DNA of 25,182 nt from Azotobacter paspali. Its GTDB lineage: Bacteria > Pseudomonadota > Gammaproteobacteria > Pseudomonadales > Pseudomonadaceae. The DNA lies in NCBI RefSeq assembly GCF_042434745.1, contig NZ_JBHLSS010000125.1; one strand, given 5' to 3'. Below the pieces are notes generated by a model that did no database searches, was not told the origin of the DNA, and saw only the letters and a list, made by a program, of their open reading frames with translations. Both the position numbers and the translations under genes were made by a program. Shown here piece by piece: positions 13,617-20,726 of this stretch (position 1 is the first letter of the stretch; each line of letters starts with the position of its first letter).

Positions 13617-15659
13617 TCAATCCGCCCGGCCGGTCTTCATCTGCTCCAGCAGGGGCCCGCACTTGTTCGGCTCTCCGCTACTTGGCGCGATAAGCGCGAG
13701 CAGGCCGGCCACCGGAGCGACGGCGGCGCCAAGAACCGCCATGCCGGCACCGCGCGCGATCAGGCCTTCGGCATGCACCCCTGGGTCCGGGTTCTTGAAA
13801 GTGCCGCGCACGTATAGCGGCGAGCGCAGCGAGATGATCCGCACGCCCTTGGACTTGGGCACGATGTCGAGATCCATCGCCTCGCTCTTGAAATCGACCG
13901 AGCCGTCGATATTGATCACCGCGTTTTCCGTGTCGAAGACGAATAGCCGCGGGGTCGCCAGGCCGTTCTTGAAGCCGATGTCGGCCGCCGCACAGTTGAT
14001 CGGAACCTCGTCGTCGCCGAACAGGCGTTCGACGACGTAGCTGCCGACATTCAGTCCGGCGAGTTCCATCAGCGCTCGGCTGATGGTGCCGTCGTCGATT
14101 AGGAGCTTCAATTCGCCGCCGGCCGAGCCGAGCAGAGCGGCCACCGAGTTGCCGGTGCCTCTCAGGTTGGCGTCGCCGTTCAGCTCGCCGAGGCTATCGC
14201 GCATGGTCTCGACGGTGGGGAACAGACGCTTGAGTTCGAGGCCGCGGATGCTCACCTGGGCCTGGCCGTCCAGCGGCGTCCGCCGGCCGTCGAGAACGAT
14301 CGTGGTATCCAGGCGCCCGCCGGCGACGCCCAGGCGCAGCGGTTCGAGGCGCAGCCTGCCGTTCTCGAGATGCACGTGGGCGGACAGGTCGGTGATCGGC
14401 AGTTCCTTGCTGCGGACGATGCGCTTGCCCTCGAAGCGCACATCGGCGTCCATGTCGCGCCAGCGCTCGGTGCGGAACTCCTCCACCGGTAGGGCCTTAT
14501 CCGGCGGCTGCTTGGACTCCTTGCGTTTGGTCCCGGTGTCGGCACCGATCAGCGGGCCGAGGTCGCGGAACAGCAACTGCTTGGAGGTCAGTTCGCCGGA
14601 CAGTTTGGGCCGTGGCTTGCCCGCCACGTAGGCGAGATCGCCGTGGATATCGCTGTCGCCGACCTTGCCGCTGAAGTCGCGATAGCGGTACTCGGCGCCG
14701 TCCGGGGCGCGCAGGTCGGCGCTCAGCCGCCCCTCGGTGGAATAGGCTGCGGTATCCGGCAGGGTCACGCCGATCAGCGGATGCAGGTCGGCGAGGCTGT
14801 CGCCCGACAGGCTCAGACGCAGATCCAGGGCGCTGAGCGTGCGCGGCGAAACCAGGGTGCCCTCGGCACGCAGACGGCTCTTTCCGGCGCGCAGGTCGAC
14901 CTGCACGGGGAACGGCAATTCGCTGTCCTGCAGGGCCAGGAGTCCGCCGACCTTACCCTCGCCGGAAAGCGGCTGGCCCTGGTAGCGGCCTTGCGCTTTC
15001 CAGGCGAAGGCGTAGTCCTGGGGCTGGCCGCCGCCCTGGGCGGCGCGCCCGGCCTGCGCCTCGCCGACGATCTGCGCGAAGGGGATCGGCGCGCCAAGAG
15101 GCGTGACCTCCACCTGCAGATCGGCCTTGAGCACCCGGTCGTCCAGACGCACCAGGGCCCGGTCGAACTGGACGGTGCCGATATCGAGGGTCCAGGGCGA
15201 GGGCTTCTTGTCTTCGGCCTCGTCGCCCTGCTCGAAAGTCCAGTTGGCGCGGCCGTCGGCCAGGCGCTGGAGGCTGGCCTCCGGCCCGCCCAGCGTGATC
15301 TGCGGAATGCGCACGGTCCTGCCGAGCAAAGCCAGTGGCGACAGGCTCAGCTCGACCCGTTCGAGGCTGACGAAGCGCTCGCCCTCGGCCCAGTCCGGAT
15401 TGCCCAGGCGCAGCGCTTCGGCGCTGATCCACGGCCAGGGCAGCCAGGCCCGCCAGCTGGACTCCTCCGCCGGGCGCCGCCAGTTCACTCTCAGGTCGCC
15501 CTCGATGGCGAAGGGACGCTTCAGGGCTTCGGAAACCTGGGCGTTGATCCGCGGCTTGAGCCGGTTCCAGTCGAAGGTCGCGACGAGCACGACGAGGGTG
15601 GCGATCAGTGCCGCCAGAGTGCCGAGTCCCCAGACGAGGATCTTTCCGCTACGCGTCAT
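13617..15659 (-). CDS. AsmA family inner-membrane-anchored protein
   Basis: The 680-residue protein has one N-terminal membrane anchor (ILVWGLGTLAALIATLVVLV, 7-26), followed by FDWNRLKPRINAQVSEALKRPF, the classic AsmA opening. A long beta-rich periplasmic region follows (DLRVNWRRP, LGNPDWAEGERFVSLERVEL), and the AsmA C-terminal repeat with LNGDANLRGTGNSVAALLGS and IDGSVDFKSEAMDLDIVPKSKG, ending in a hydrophobic Ala/Pro-rich tail. AsmA-like proteins form elongated periplasmic structures linked to outer-membrane lipid homeostasis. CGGAGAA precedes the ATG. It is a lone gene, divergent from the hydrolase gene and convergent with the five-gene cluster. Confidence 0.92.
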   Translation of the reverse strand: MTRSGKILVWGLGTLAALIATLVVLVATFDWNRLKPRINAQVSEALKRPFAIEGDLRVNWRRPAEESSWRAWLPWPWISAEALRLGNPDWAEGERFVSLERVELSLSPLALLGRTVRIPQITLGGPEASLQRLADGRANWTFEQGDEAEDKKPSPWTLDIGTVQFDRALVRLDDRVLKADLQVEVTPLGAPIPFAQIVGEAQAGRAAQGGGQPQDYAFAWKAQGRYQGQPLSGEGKVGGLLALQDSELPFPVQVDLRAGKSRLRAEGTLVSPRTLSALDLRLSLSGDSLADLHPLIGVTLPDTAAYSTEGRLSADLRAPDGAEYRYRDFSGKVGDSDIHGDLAYVAGKPRPKLSGELTSKQLLFRDLGPLIGADTGTKRKESKQPPDKALPVEEFRTERWRDMDADVRFEGKRIVRSKELPITDLSAHVHLENGRLRLEPLRLGVAGGRLDTTIVLDGRRTPLDGQAQVSIRGLELKRLFPTVETMRDSLGELNGDANLRGTGNSVAALLGSAGGELKLLIDDGTISRALMELAGLNVGSYVVERLFGDDEVPINCAAADIGFKNGLATPRLFVFDTENAVINIDGSVDFKSEAMDLDIVPKSKGVRIISLRSPLYVRGTFKNPDPGVHAEGLIARGAGMAVLGAAVAPVAGLLALIAPSSGEPNKCGPLLEQMKTGRAD

Positions 15660-15696
15660 GTCGTTCTCCGGCTGCCGTCCCCGCGGGCAGCGCTTT

Positions 15697-15793
15697 TCCT
15701 ATCGACTGACGAAACGCGGCGATGACTCCTGCGGCAACGATGAGCGGTCCCGGCCGGCACTAACGCCCGCCGGCAAAGTCGTAATCGATAGGA
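15697..15793. promoter_or_regulatory. widely spaced 9-base inverted repeat in a divergent intergenic region
   Basis: TCCTATCGA (15697-15705) and TCGATAGGA (15785-15793) are perfect complements 79 bases apart, and flanking bases (CTGACGA versus TTACGA when both are read outward) are also alike. Between divergent asmA and hydrolase genes this could mark two binding sites for one regulator or two related promoter elements. Confidence 0.35.
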
Positions 15794-15850
15794 CGGGTCG
15801 TGAGCAGACTTGCGGCCCCACCACCACGCTCCATACGAGGAAATTTGCGC

Positions 15851-16675
15851 ATGTCCACGTTGACGCTCCAAGACGGTACGACCCTCTTCTACAAGGACTG
15901 GGGATCGGGCCAGCCGATCGTCTTTTCCCACGGCTGGCCGCTCTGCGCCGATGCCTGGGATGCCCAGATGCTGTTCCTCGGCTCGCGCGGCTACCGGGTG
16001 ATCGCCCACGACCGCCGTGGCCACGGCCGTTCGGAGCAGACCTGGGACGGCAACACCATGGACCAGTACGCCGACGATCTGGCGCAGTTGCTGGAGGCGC
16101 TGGATCTGCGCGACGCCGTGCTGGTCGGCCACTCCACCGGCGGCGGCGAGGTGGCCCGCTATATCGGCCGGCACGGCACAAAGCGGATCGCCAAGGTGGT
16201 GCTGCTGGGTGCGGTGACGCCGCTAATGCTGAAGACCCCCGGCAACCCCGACGGGGTGCCGAAGGAGGTGTTCGACGGTATCCGCCAGAGCGTGCAGGAG
16301 AACCGCGCGCAATTCCTCAAGGAGCTGCCGGTCAGCTTCTACGGCTTCAACCGCCCCGGTGCGAAGGTTTCCGAGGGCCTGCGCGACGCCTTCTGGCTAC
16401 AGGGCATGAACGCCGGGATCAAGCCGGTCCACGACTGCATCGCGCAATTCTCCGAAACCGACTTCAGCGAGGACCTGAAAAAGATTGACGTGCCGACCTT
16501 GATCGTGCACGGCGACGACGACCAGATCGTACCGATCGAGGCCTCGGCCAGGCGCGCCGCGCAGTTGGTGCCGAACGCCGTCTTGAGCGTCTATCCGGGC
16601 GGTTCGCACGGCCTGGCGCAGATTGAAATCGAGCGCTTCAACGACGAACTGCTGCGCTTCATCATCGAGGGCTGA
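15851..16675 (+). CDS. alpha/beta hydrolase of the non-heme chloroperoxidase/arylesterase group
   Basis: I chose the ATG at 15851, preceded by ACGAGGAAA; an earlier ATG adds 17 residues with no support. The 274-residue protein has the oxyanion segment SHGWPLCADAW (26-36), HDRRGHGRS (53-61), nucleophile Ser95 in VGHSTGGGE, the acid at about Asp224 in HGDDDQIVP, and His253 in GGSHGLAQ, a complete catalytic triad. The length and these motifs match cofactor-free haloperoxidases/perhydrolases, which hydrolyse esters and can form peracids. No signal peptide. It is a single gene ending before a strong hairpin. Natural substrate unknown. Confidence 0.92.
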   Translation: MSTLTLQDGTTLFYKDWGSGQPIVFSHGWPLCADAWDAQMLFLGSRGYRVIAHDRRGHGRSEQTWDGNTMDQYADDLAQLLEALDLRDAVLVGHSTGGGEVARYIGRHGTKRIAKVVLLGAVTPLMLKTPGNPDGVPKEVFDGIRQSVQENRAQFLKELPVSFYGFNRPGAKVSEGLRDAFWLQGMNAGIKPVHDCIAQFSETDFSEDLKKIDVPTLIVHGDDDQIVPIEASARRAAQLVPNAVLSVYPGGSHGLAQIEIERFNDELLRFIIEG

Positions 16676-16690
16676 AAACCCTGGACAAGG

Positions 16691-16714
16691 CGATGCCCGC
16701 CGAGGCGGGCATCG
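16691..16714. terminator. bidirectional hairpin, member of a two-copy family
   Basis: CGATGCCCGC (16691-16700) pairs with GCGGGCATCG (16705-16714) around CGAG. It lies between the convergent hydrolase and His-rich protein genes. A near copy at 18294-18317 also sits between convergent genes. Confidence 0.7.
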
Positions 16715-16759
16715 GCGAAAGCGGAGCGGCCGGTCCGCCGCTCCGGCGATCGCGCCGAC

Positions 16760-17179
16760 TCAGCGACCGGTATGCTCGAACACCTCGTAGTGATCGTGAT
16801 GGCGGCGATAGGCCTCTTCACGGAAGTGGGCCTCCCTGGCCCGGCGCCGCTCCATGGCCTCGTGGCGCCGAATCGCCGCCTGCCGGTGAGCCCATCCACG
16901 ATGGTGGTAACGCTCGGCGACCCGGTAGCGTTCGTCGCACCTGTCGTGGCGATGATGTCCATTGTGATGGTCATGCCAACGTCGATCGTTCTCGTGGGCG
17001 AGCAAATGGCCATTCGTGCCCACGGCGGCGGCGCCAGCCGCCCATGGATTGCCTCCCCTCGGCTCGGCGCCGCCGGCCGCGACGCCGGCATTGCGCTCCT
17101 GCAGGCTCGCCGAGGCCTGGCCCACGGCGAAGAAAGCGAACAGGCCAACGAGCATTACCCTGGTCATACAGCGTTTCAT
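16760..17179 (-). CDS. secreted histidine-rich small protein
   Basis: From the ATG at 17179, with GAGGG upstream, the product is 139 residues. It has a signal peptide (MKRCMTRVMLVGLFAFFAVG, cleavage near ASA-SL), a Gly/Ala-rich stretch, then a tail with 17 His among the last 82 residues (HDHHNGHHRHDRC, RYHHRGWAHR, RRHHDHYEVF) mixed with many Arg. The frame stays open to 17644 upstream, but that part runs against the start of merR and has no leader, so I reject it. His-rich periplasmic tails often bind Ni, Zn or Cu; metal buffering is a guess. No family name is known to me. Confidence 0.75.
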   Translation of the reverse strand: MKRCMTRVMLVGLFAFFAVGQASASLQERNAGVAAGGAEPRGGNPWAAGAAAVGTNGHLLAHENDRRWHDHHNGHHRHDRCDERYRVAERYHHRGWAHRQAAIRRHEAMERRRAREAHFREEAYRRHHDHYEVFEHTGR

Positions 17180-17357
17180 GGTCAGGCAACCCTCTATCGG
17201 AAAAGGCGATACGGCGATCGAGCGGCCGGAACCGGCGGGGCAGGCCCAACCGAAACGCTCGAAGGCACGCCTTATGCGACCCCGAGTTAGAACGAGAGTT
17301 CTGCTTCGAGCCGCGCAGCGCGCCGAACCGTGGCCCGGTCCGGGCTCGAAAAAGCCC

Positions 17358-17388
17358 TTGACTTGGAGCGCACTCGAACTTCTAGGCT
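17358..17388 (+). promoter_or_regulatory. MerR-type promoter with 19-base spacer
   Basis: TTGACT (17358-17363) and TAGGCT (17383-17388) are separated by exactly 19 bases, the long spacer typical of promoters twisted by MerR-family activators. Inside the spacer region TTGGAG-N4-CTCGAA is a near-perfect dyad. The merR ATG follows seven bases after the -10 element, so the transcript probably starts at or next to the ATG. Confidence 0.75.
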
Positions 17389-17394
17389 CCTCCC

Positions 17395-17865
17395 ATGAGC
17401 AAATACCTGACCATCTCGCAACTAGCGGCCCGTTTCGGCCTGAGCGCGCACACGCTTCGCTACTACGAGCGCATCGGCCTGCTCGACCCCGTGGGCCGCG
17501 ACAGCAGCGGACATCGGGTCTTCGTCGAGAAGGACCTGCTCTGGATGGAGTTCCTGCTGCGCCTGAGGAGCACCGGCATGCCGATCCGGCGGATGCAGCG
17601 CTACGCCGAGCTGCGCCGGCAGGGCGAAACCACCCTGGCCGCACGGCGACAACTGCTCGAGGAGCACCGGCAAGCGGTCGCGCGGCGACTCGACGAACTG
17701 GGCCGGTCCCTGGCAGCGCTCGACGGGAAGATCGGCATTTATCGACAACTCGAGGACGAGGTGAACACCCGTGAATCCTCCGCCAATCGCGATCAACAAC
17801 CTTCTTTCGATCATTCTGATAGGAGCGAGCATGACCGGCATGGCCAGCCAGACGCCCGAAAATGA
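17395..17865 (+). CDS. MerR family transcriptional regulator
   Basis: The 156-residue protein has the MerR winged helix: LTISQLAARFGLSAHTLRYY (5-24) then ERIGLLDPVGRDSSGHRVF, followed by WMEFLLRLRSTGMPIRRMQRY and a dimerisation helix (about 80-122) rich in Arg/Glu/Leu. There is no Cys cluster for metals, so it is not a classic metal sensor; it resembles regulators of oxidoreductase genes. The last 25 residues are polar and overlap the next gene. No Shine-Dalgarno precedes the ATG, which lies seven bases from its own -10 element, so translation is probably leaderless. It likely controls itself and the overlapping decarboxylase-family gene. Confidence 0.92.
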   Translation: MSKYLTISQLAARFGLSAHTLRYYERIGLLDPVGRDSSGHRVFVEKDLLWMEFLLRLRSTGMPIRRMQRYAELRRQGETTLAARRQLLEEHRQAVARRLDELGRSLAALDGKIGIYRQLEDEVNTRESSANRDQQPSFDHSDRSEHDRHGQPDARK

Positions 17866-18256
17866 CCGTCGCGCCCGGGGCGAGGCCGCACTAACGGAAA
17901 TTGCCGGCAGCGCCGGGCAAAACGTGATCGACTCGTTACGGGACATCGCTCCGGAACTGGCCGACTGGATTCTCGACTTCAGCTACGGCGACGTCTTCTC
18001 CCGCCCTGGGCTCGACTACTGTACTCGGGAACTGGCCACTGTCGCGGCGCTGACGGCCATGGGCAATGCTCAGCCGCAGTTGAAGGTGCATATCGGCGGC
18101 GCCCTGAACGTGGGCTGCGAACCGGCGGCGATCATCGACGTGATCCTGCAGATGGCGATCTATGCCGGCTTTCCCAGCGCACTGAACGGCGTGGCGGCGG
18201 CACGCGAAGTATTCGACGACCGCGGCATCGACCCGCGCGCCGCAGGGAAAGGTTAG
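17831..18256 (+). CDS. carboxymuconolactone decarboxylase family protein
   Basis: From the ATG at 17831, with AGGAGCG before it, the product is 141 residues and overlaps merR by 35 bases. It has the CMD fold pattern: DFSYGDVFSRPGLDYCTREL (about 49-68), ATVAALTAMGNAQPQLKVHI, GALNVGCEPAAIIDVILQMAIYAGFPSA and NGVAAAREVF. The AhpD CxxC pair is absent, so it is nearer to PcaC-like members than to peroxidase partners. Substrate is unknown; many such MerR-linked members belong to stress or xenobiotic responses. A start at 17771 would give a hydrophobic N-terminus but has no ribosome site. Confidence 0.9.
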   Translation: MTGMASQTPENDRRARGEAALTEIAGSAGQNVIDSLRDIAPELADWILDFSYGDVFSRPGLDYCTRELATVAALTAMGNAQPQLKVHIGGALNVGCEPAAIIDVILQMAIYAGFPSALNGVAAAREVFDDRGIDPRAAGKG

Positions 18257-18293
18257 GCGCCCTCTCGTCGCTCGACATGTCATCCGGAAAAGG

Positions 18294-18317
18294 CAATGCC
18301 CGCCGGAGCGGGCATTG
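18294..18317. terminator. bidirectional hairpin, second member of a two-copy family
   Basis: CAATGCCCGC (18294-18303) pairs with GCGGGCATTG (18308-18317) around CGGA. It lies between the convergent CMD and CsbD genes. It matches the hairpin at 16691-16714 in stem, loop length and flanking AAGGC, with a compensatory G-C to A-T pair change. Confidence 0.7.
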
Positions 18318-18374
18318 GTGAGAACGAGACGACGGCGTACGCGGATCGGCCGTCCCGTTGCGCCGTCTCGCGGG

Positions 18375-18566
18375 TCAGGCTCGGTCGACACCGCGCTTGA
18401 GCGAGTCCTTCACGTCGCCCTTCACTTGTTGGGCCTTGCCCCGGTTTTCCTGAGCACGACCTTCGTTTTCCAGGGCCGGATCGTCGGCGGCGCCGCCGAC
18501 GCCCTTCTTGATCTTGCCGGCCAGTTCGTTCGCATTGCCTTTGATCTTGTCCGAAGTGCTGCCCAT
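18375..18566 (-). CDS. CsbD family stress protein
   Basis: The 63-residue protein is hydrophilic and starts MGSTSDKIKGNANELAGKIK, followed by the repeated N/G-x-x-x-x-x-K-G pattern (QQVKGDVKDSLKRGV) of CsbD/YjbJ proteins, which accumulate in general stress and are largely disordered or helical. AAGGAGA precedes this ATG. A longer frame from 18623 lacks a ribosome site and family similarity in its added part. Single gene. Confidence 0.92.
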   Translation of the reverse strand: MGSTSDKIKGNANELAGKIKKGVGGAADDPALENEGRAQENRGKAQQVKGDVKDSLKRGVDRA

Positions 18567-18689
18567 GTGTCGTCTCCTTGTTTCAATGAGTGACACCAGA
18601 ATGGACCGGCAAGAAGCCGCCATTGTTTGACGAGCCCCGACGAACGGTGCAAAAACCTAGAATCTCCGCGCGGCACGGGGCCGTTCGCT

Positions 18690-18968
18690 CTAGTCATTCG
18701 CCAGACACTCGCGCATCCGGGCCTGCAGCCAGGCCCGATCCTGCTCGGCGCTACGCGTCAGCACCCGCTGCTGGTAGAGCGCCAAGCGCCGCTTGCGCTC
18801 CATGGGCGAGAGCCCGTCCCAGCCGACGAATAGCCCAGCATCGTCCATCACCTCCTCAAGGCTCGCCTCGGGACGGGAAGGCGCGCGCAGCCAGCGCCCC
18901 AGACCGACTCCGATCATGAACAGGACAAAGCACGCGAAACAAACGAAAAGCACGATGGCAAGTATCAT
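18690..18968 (-). CDS. small membrane-anchored protein of unknown function
   Basis: The 92-residue product has one hydrophobic N-terminal helix (MILAIVLFVCFACFVLFMIG, 1-20), a basic GRWLRAPSR junction and a charged cytoplasmic-looking or periplasmic helical tail (ASLEEVMDDAGLFVGWDGLS, then RKRRLALYQQRVL). GGGAGG lies before the ATG. Not recognised. It is divergent from the endonuclease gene. Confidence 0.7.
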   Translation of the reverse strand: MILAIVLFVCFACFVLFMIGVGLGRWLRAPSRPEASLEEVMDDAGLFVGWDGLSPMERKRRLALYQQRVLTRSAEQDRAWLQARMRECLAND

Positions 18969-19050
18969 CAGCCGCCCTCCCTAGCATTGAATTTCGTAAC
19001 AGTTCATTACGACATCGTTGCTGTGACAGTCGAACCCACCGAAAGTGCGT

Positions 19051-19089
19051 GCCCATCCGGTCCCGCGGACGGGAGGCCGATGGATGGGC
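19051..19089. promoter_or_regulatory. nested inverted repeats upstream of the endonuclease gene
   Basis: Outer arms GCCCATCC (19051-19058) and GGATGGGC (19082-19089) enclose an inner hairpin TCCCG-CGGA-CGGGA (19061-19074). The structure ends 54 bases before the endonuclease start, so it may lie in its leader or mark an operator. Confidence 0.45.
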
Positions 19090-19143
19090 GGACGGCGGCC
19101 TCGGTAGAATCCCCCGCCCTGGTCGACAGATGGAGCCGCGTCG

Positions 19144-19950
19144 ATGAAGCCCCCGGCCACCAAGAAGATCGTTTCGCTGCTCTCCGGCATCGCCCTGGCC
19201 GTTGCTGGTGCCCTGTTCACGGATATCCGGCCTCCCGCCACCTTCGGCGAGGCGAAGCGAATCGCCCGGGACATCCATGCCGACGATTCGCTCACGTTCT
19301 ATTGCGGCTGCCGTTACCAGGGCAATCGCATCGACCTCGCCAGTTGCGGCTATCGGCCGCGCAAGAATCCGCAACGCGCCGGCCGGCTGGAGTGGGAACA
19401 CGTGGTGCCCGCCTGGGTCATCGGCCATCAACGCCAGTGCTGGAAAAAAGGCGGACGCGACCACTGCACGGCCAACGATCCGGTCTTCGCCCGGGCCGAG
19501 GCCGACCTGCACAACCTGGTGCCGGCGGTCGGCGAGGTCAACGGCGACCGCAGCAACTTCGGCTTCGCCATGCTGGGCGGGAGTTCCGGCCAGTACGGGC
19601 AGTGCCGGATGGTCGTCGACTTCCAGGCACGCAAGGCCATGCCGCCCGAGGAGGTGCGCGGCGCCGTGGCGCGCATCCAGTTGTACATGCACGACCGCTA
19701 CGGGCTACACCTGTCTCGGCAGGACCGGCAACTGTACGAAGCCTGGAACCGCCAGTACCCGGTCAGCGCCCGGGAACGCCGGCGCAACCAGGAAATCGCC
19801 TGCCGGATGGGCTGGGGCAACCCGTACGTCGGCGAGGTCGAACTGTGGCGTTGCGGCTTCGCCGGGGCCATGACCGGCCTGCTCGATACCGCCCGGCGCC
19901 TGATACGGGACACTCTGGACGGTTTTCTCGACGCTCTGCCGAAGCGCTGA
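19144..19950 (+). CDS. endonuclease I (EndA/NucM/Vvn type) exported nuclease
   Basis: The 268-residue protein starts with a basic then hydrophobic leader (MKPPATKKIVSLLSGIALAV), so it is probably periplasmic. It shows the beta-beta-alpha-metal nuclease core: EWEHVVPAW (83-91) with the general-base His86, DLHNLVPAVGEVNGDRSN (121-138) supplying Mg2+-binding Glu and Asn, and eight Cys (54, 56, 68, 99, 108, 154, 220, 237) as in the Vvn/Dns group with four disulfides. It cuts DNA and RNA non-specifically. Length and motif order are normal and the key residues are present. A GGAG site is eight bases from the ATG. It has a free-standing context. Confidence 0.93.
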   Translation: MKPPATKKIVSLLSGIALAVAGALFTDIRPPATFGEAKRIARDIHADDSLTFYCGCRYQGNRIDLASCGYRPRKNPQRAGRLEWEHVVPAWVIGHQRQCWKKGGRDHCTANDPVFARAEADLHNLVPAVGEVNGDRSNFGFAMLGGSSGQYGQCRMVVDFQARKAMPPEEVRGAVARIQLYMHDRYGLHLSRQDRQLYEAWNRQYPVSARERRRNQEIACRMGWGNPYVGEVELWRCGFAGAMTGLLDTARRLIRDTLDGFLDALPKR

Positions 19951-20192
19951 TTGGAAGAGCCGATATCGGGCAGCTATTCTGCGAAATCGAGGCAGCCGCT
20001 TTTTATCGCGCGGCAGAACGCCCGGCCGAACGGGCGCCGGCGAAGAAATGCGTCCGATGCAACGCGAGCCGGGCCGAAAAAAGCGGAACTGCCCGCACCA
20101 ATGCGACTCCATAACAGTGAGTGTCGCTGATGAGGGTAAGCGAAGCGAGGCACTCTACTTGTTGTTGTTTGCCTAAACGATTGGAGGTCGTC

Positions 20193-20480
20193 ATGACTGA
20201 AGACAAAGGTAACAAAGGTAAGATGAGTGTAAGCGAAGCGGGGCGCAAGGGCGGTGAGACAACCGCCGCTAGCCACGACCGCGAGTTCTACCAGGAAATC
20301 GGCAGCAAGGGCGGCCAGCACAGCGGAGGCAACTTCAAGAACGATCCGGAGCGCGCTTCCGAAGCCGGCAGCAAGGGCGGTCGTAACAGTGGTGGAAACT
20401 TCGCGAACGACCGCGAAAGAGCCGCCGAGGCAGGCCGCAAGGGTGGCCAGCAGAGTCACGGAGGCGGCCGCAAGAGCTGA
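20193..20480 (+). CDS. KGG-repeat general stress protein (con-10/YciG type)
   Basis: The 95-residue, very hydrophilic protein carries four KGG units: AGRKGGE, GSKGGQ, GSKGGR and GRKGGQ, with GGNFKNDPERASEAG and GGNFANDRERAAEAG as near repeats of each other. This is the KGG/con-10 type, stress-induced in many bacteria and likely disordered. GGAGG precedes the ATG. The same frame continues upstream to an ATG at 20130 whose first codons copy an internal part of the gene; I keep the start with the better ribosome site. Confidence 0.88.
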   Translation: MTEDKGNKGKMSVSEAGRKGGETTAASHDREFYQEIGSKGGQHSGGNFKNDPERASEAGSKGGRNSGGNFANDRERAAEAGRKGGQQSHGGGRKS

Positions 20481-20492
20481 CCCGGACCAGAG

Positions 20493-20510
20493 CGGAGGCT
20501 TCGGCCTCCG
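20493..20510 (+). terminator. hairpin terminator after the KGG gene
   Basis: CGGAGGC (20493-20499), a TTCG loop and GCCTCCG (20504-20510) form a perfect 7-bp stem followed by TTCCTC, 13 bases after the stop codon. Confidence 0.75.
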
Positions 20511-20598
20511 TTCCTCATGGCCAATGCGAGGCTAATCCGGGCATTCTAGGTTTCCCTGGTGCGCAAGACGGGAGTCGGCGTCACGACCCGTTCGAAGG

Positions 20599-20616
20599 GT
20601 AGTGGTCACCCACTAC
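20599..20616. repeat. inverted repeat upstream of the ClpP-like gene
   Basis: GTAGTGG (20599-20605) and CCACTAC (20610-20616) pair around TCAC. It lies 110 bases before the ClpP-like gene in a region with no other feature, and could be an operator or transcription pause hairpin. Confidence 0.4.
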
Positions 20617-20726
20617 TGCGCGCCCGCAGGTCGCAACGACAACCGCCGCGTCAACGAATGCCACAGCAGGAACATGGCGGATGTCATGAACAGCCATGGT
20701 GACGCCAACCACGAGAGAAGTAATAG

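Noticed and set aside
16760..17644. Extended 294-codon version of the His-rich protein
   Set aside because: The extension runs opposite the start of merR and its promoter, has no ribosome site, and would bury a clear signal peptide in the middle of the protein.
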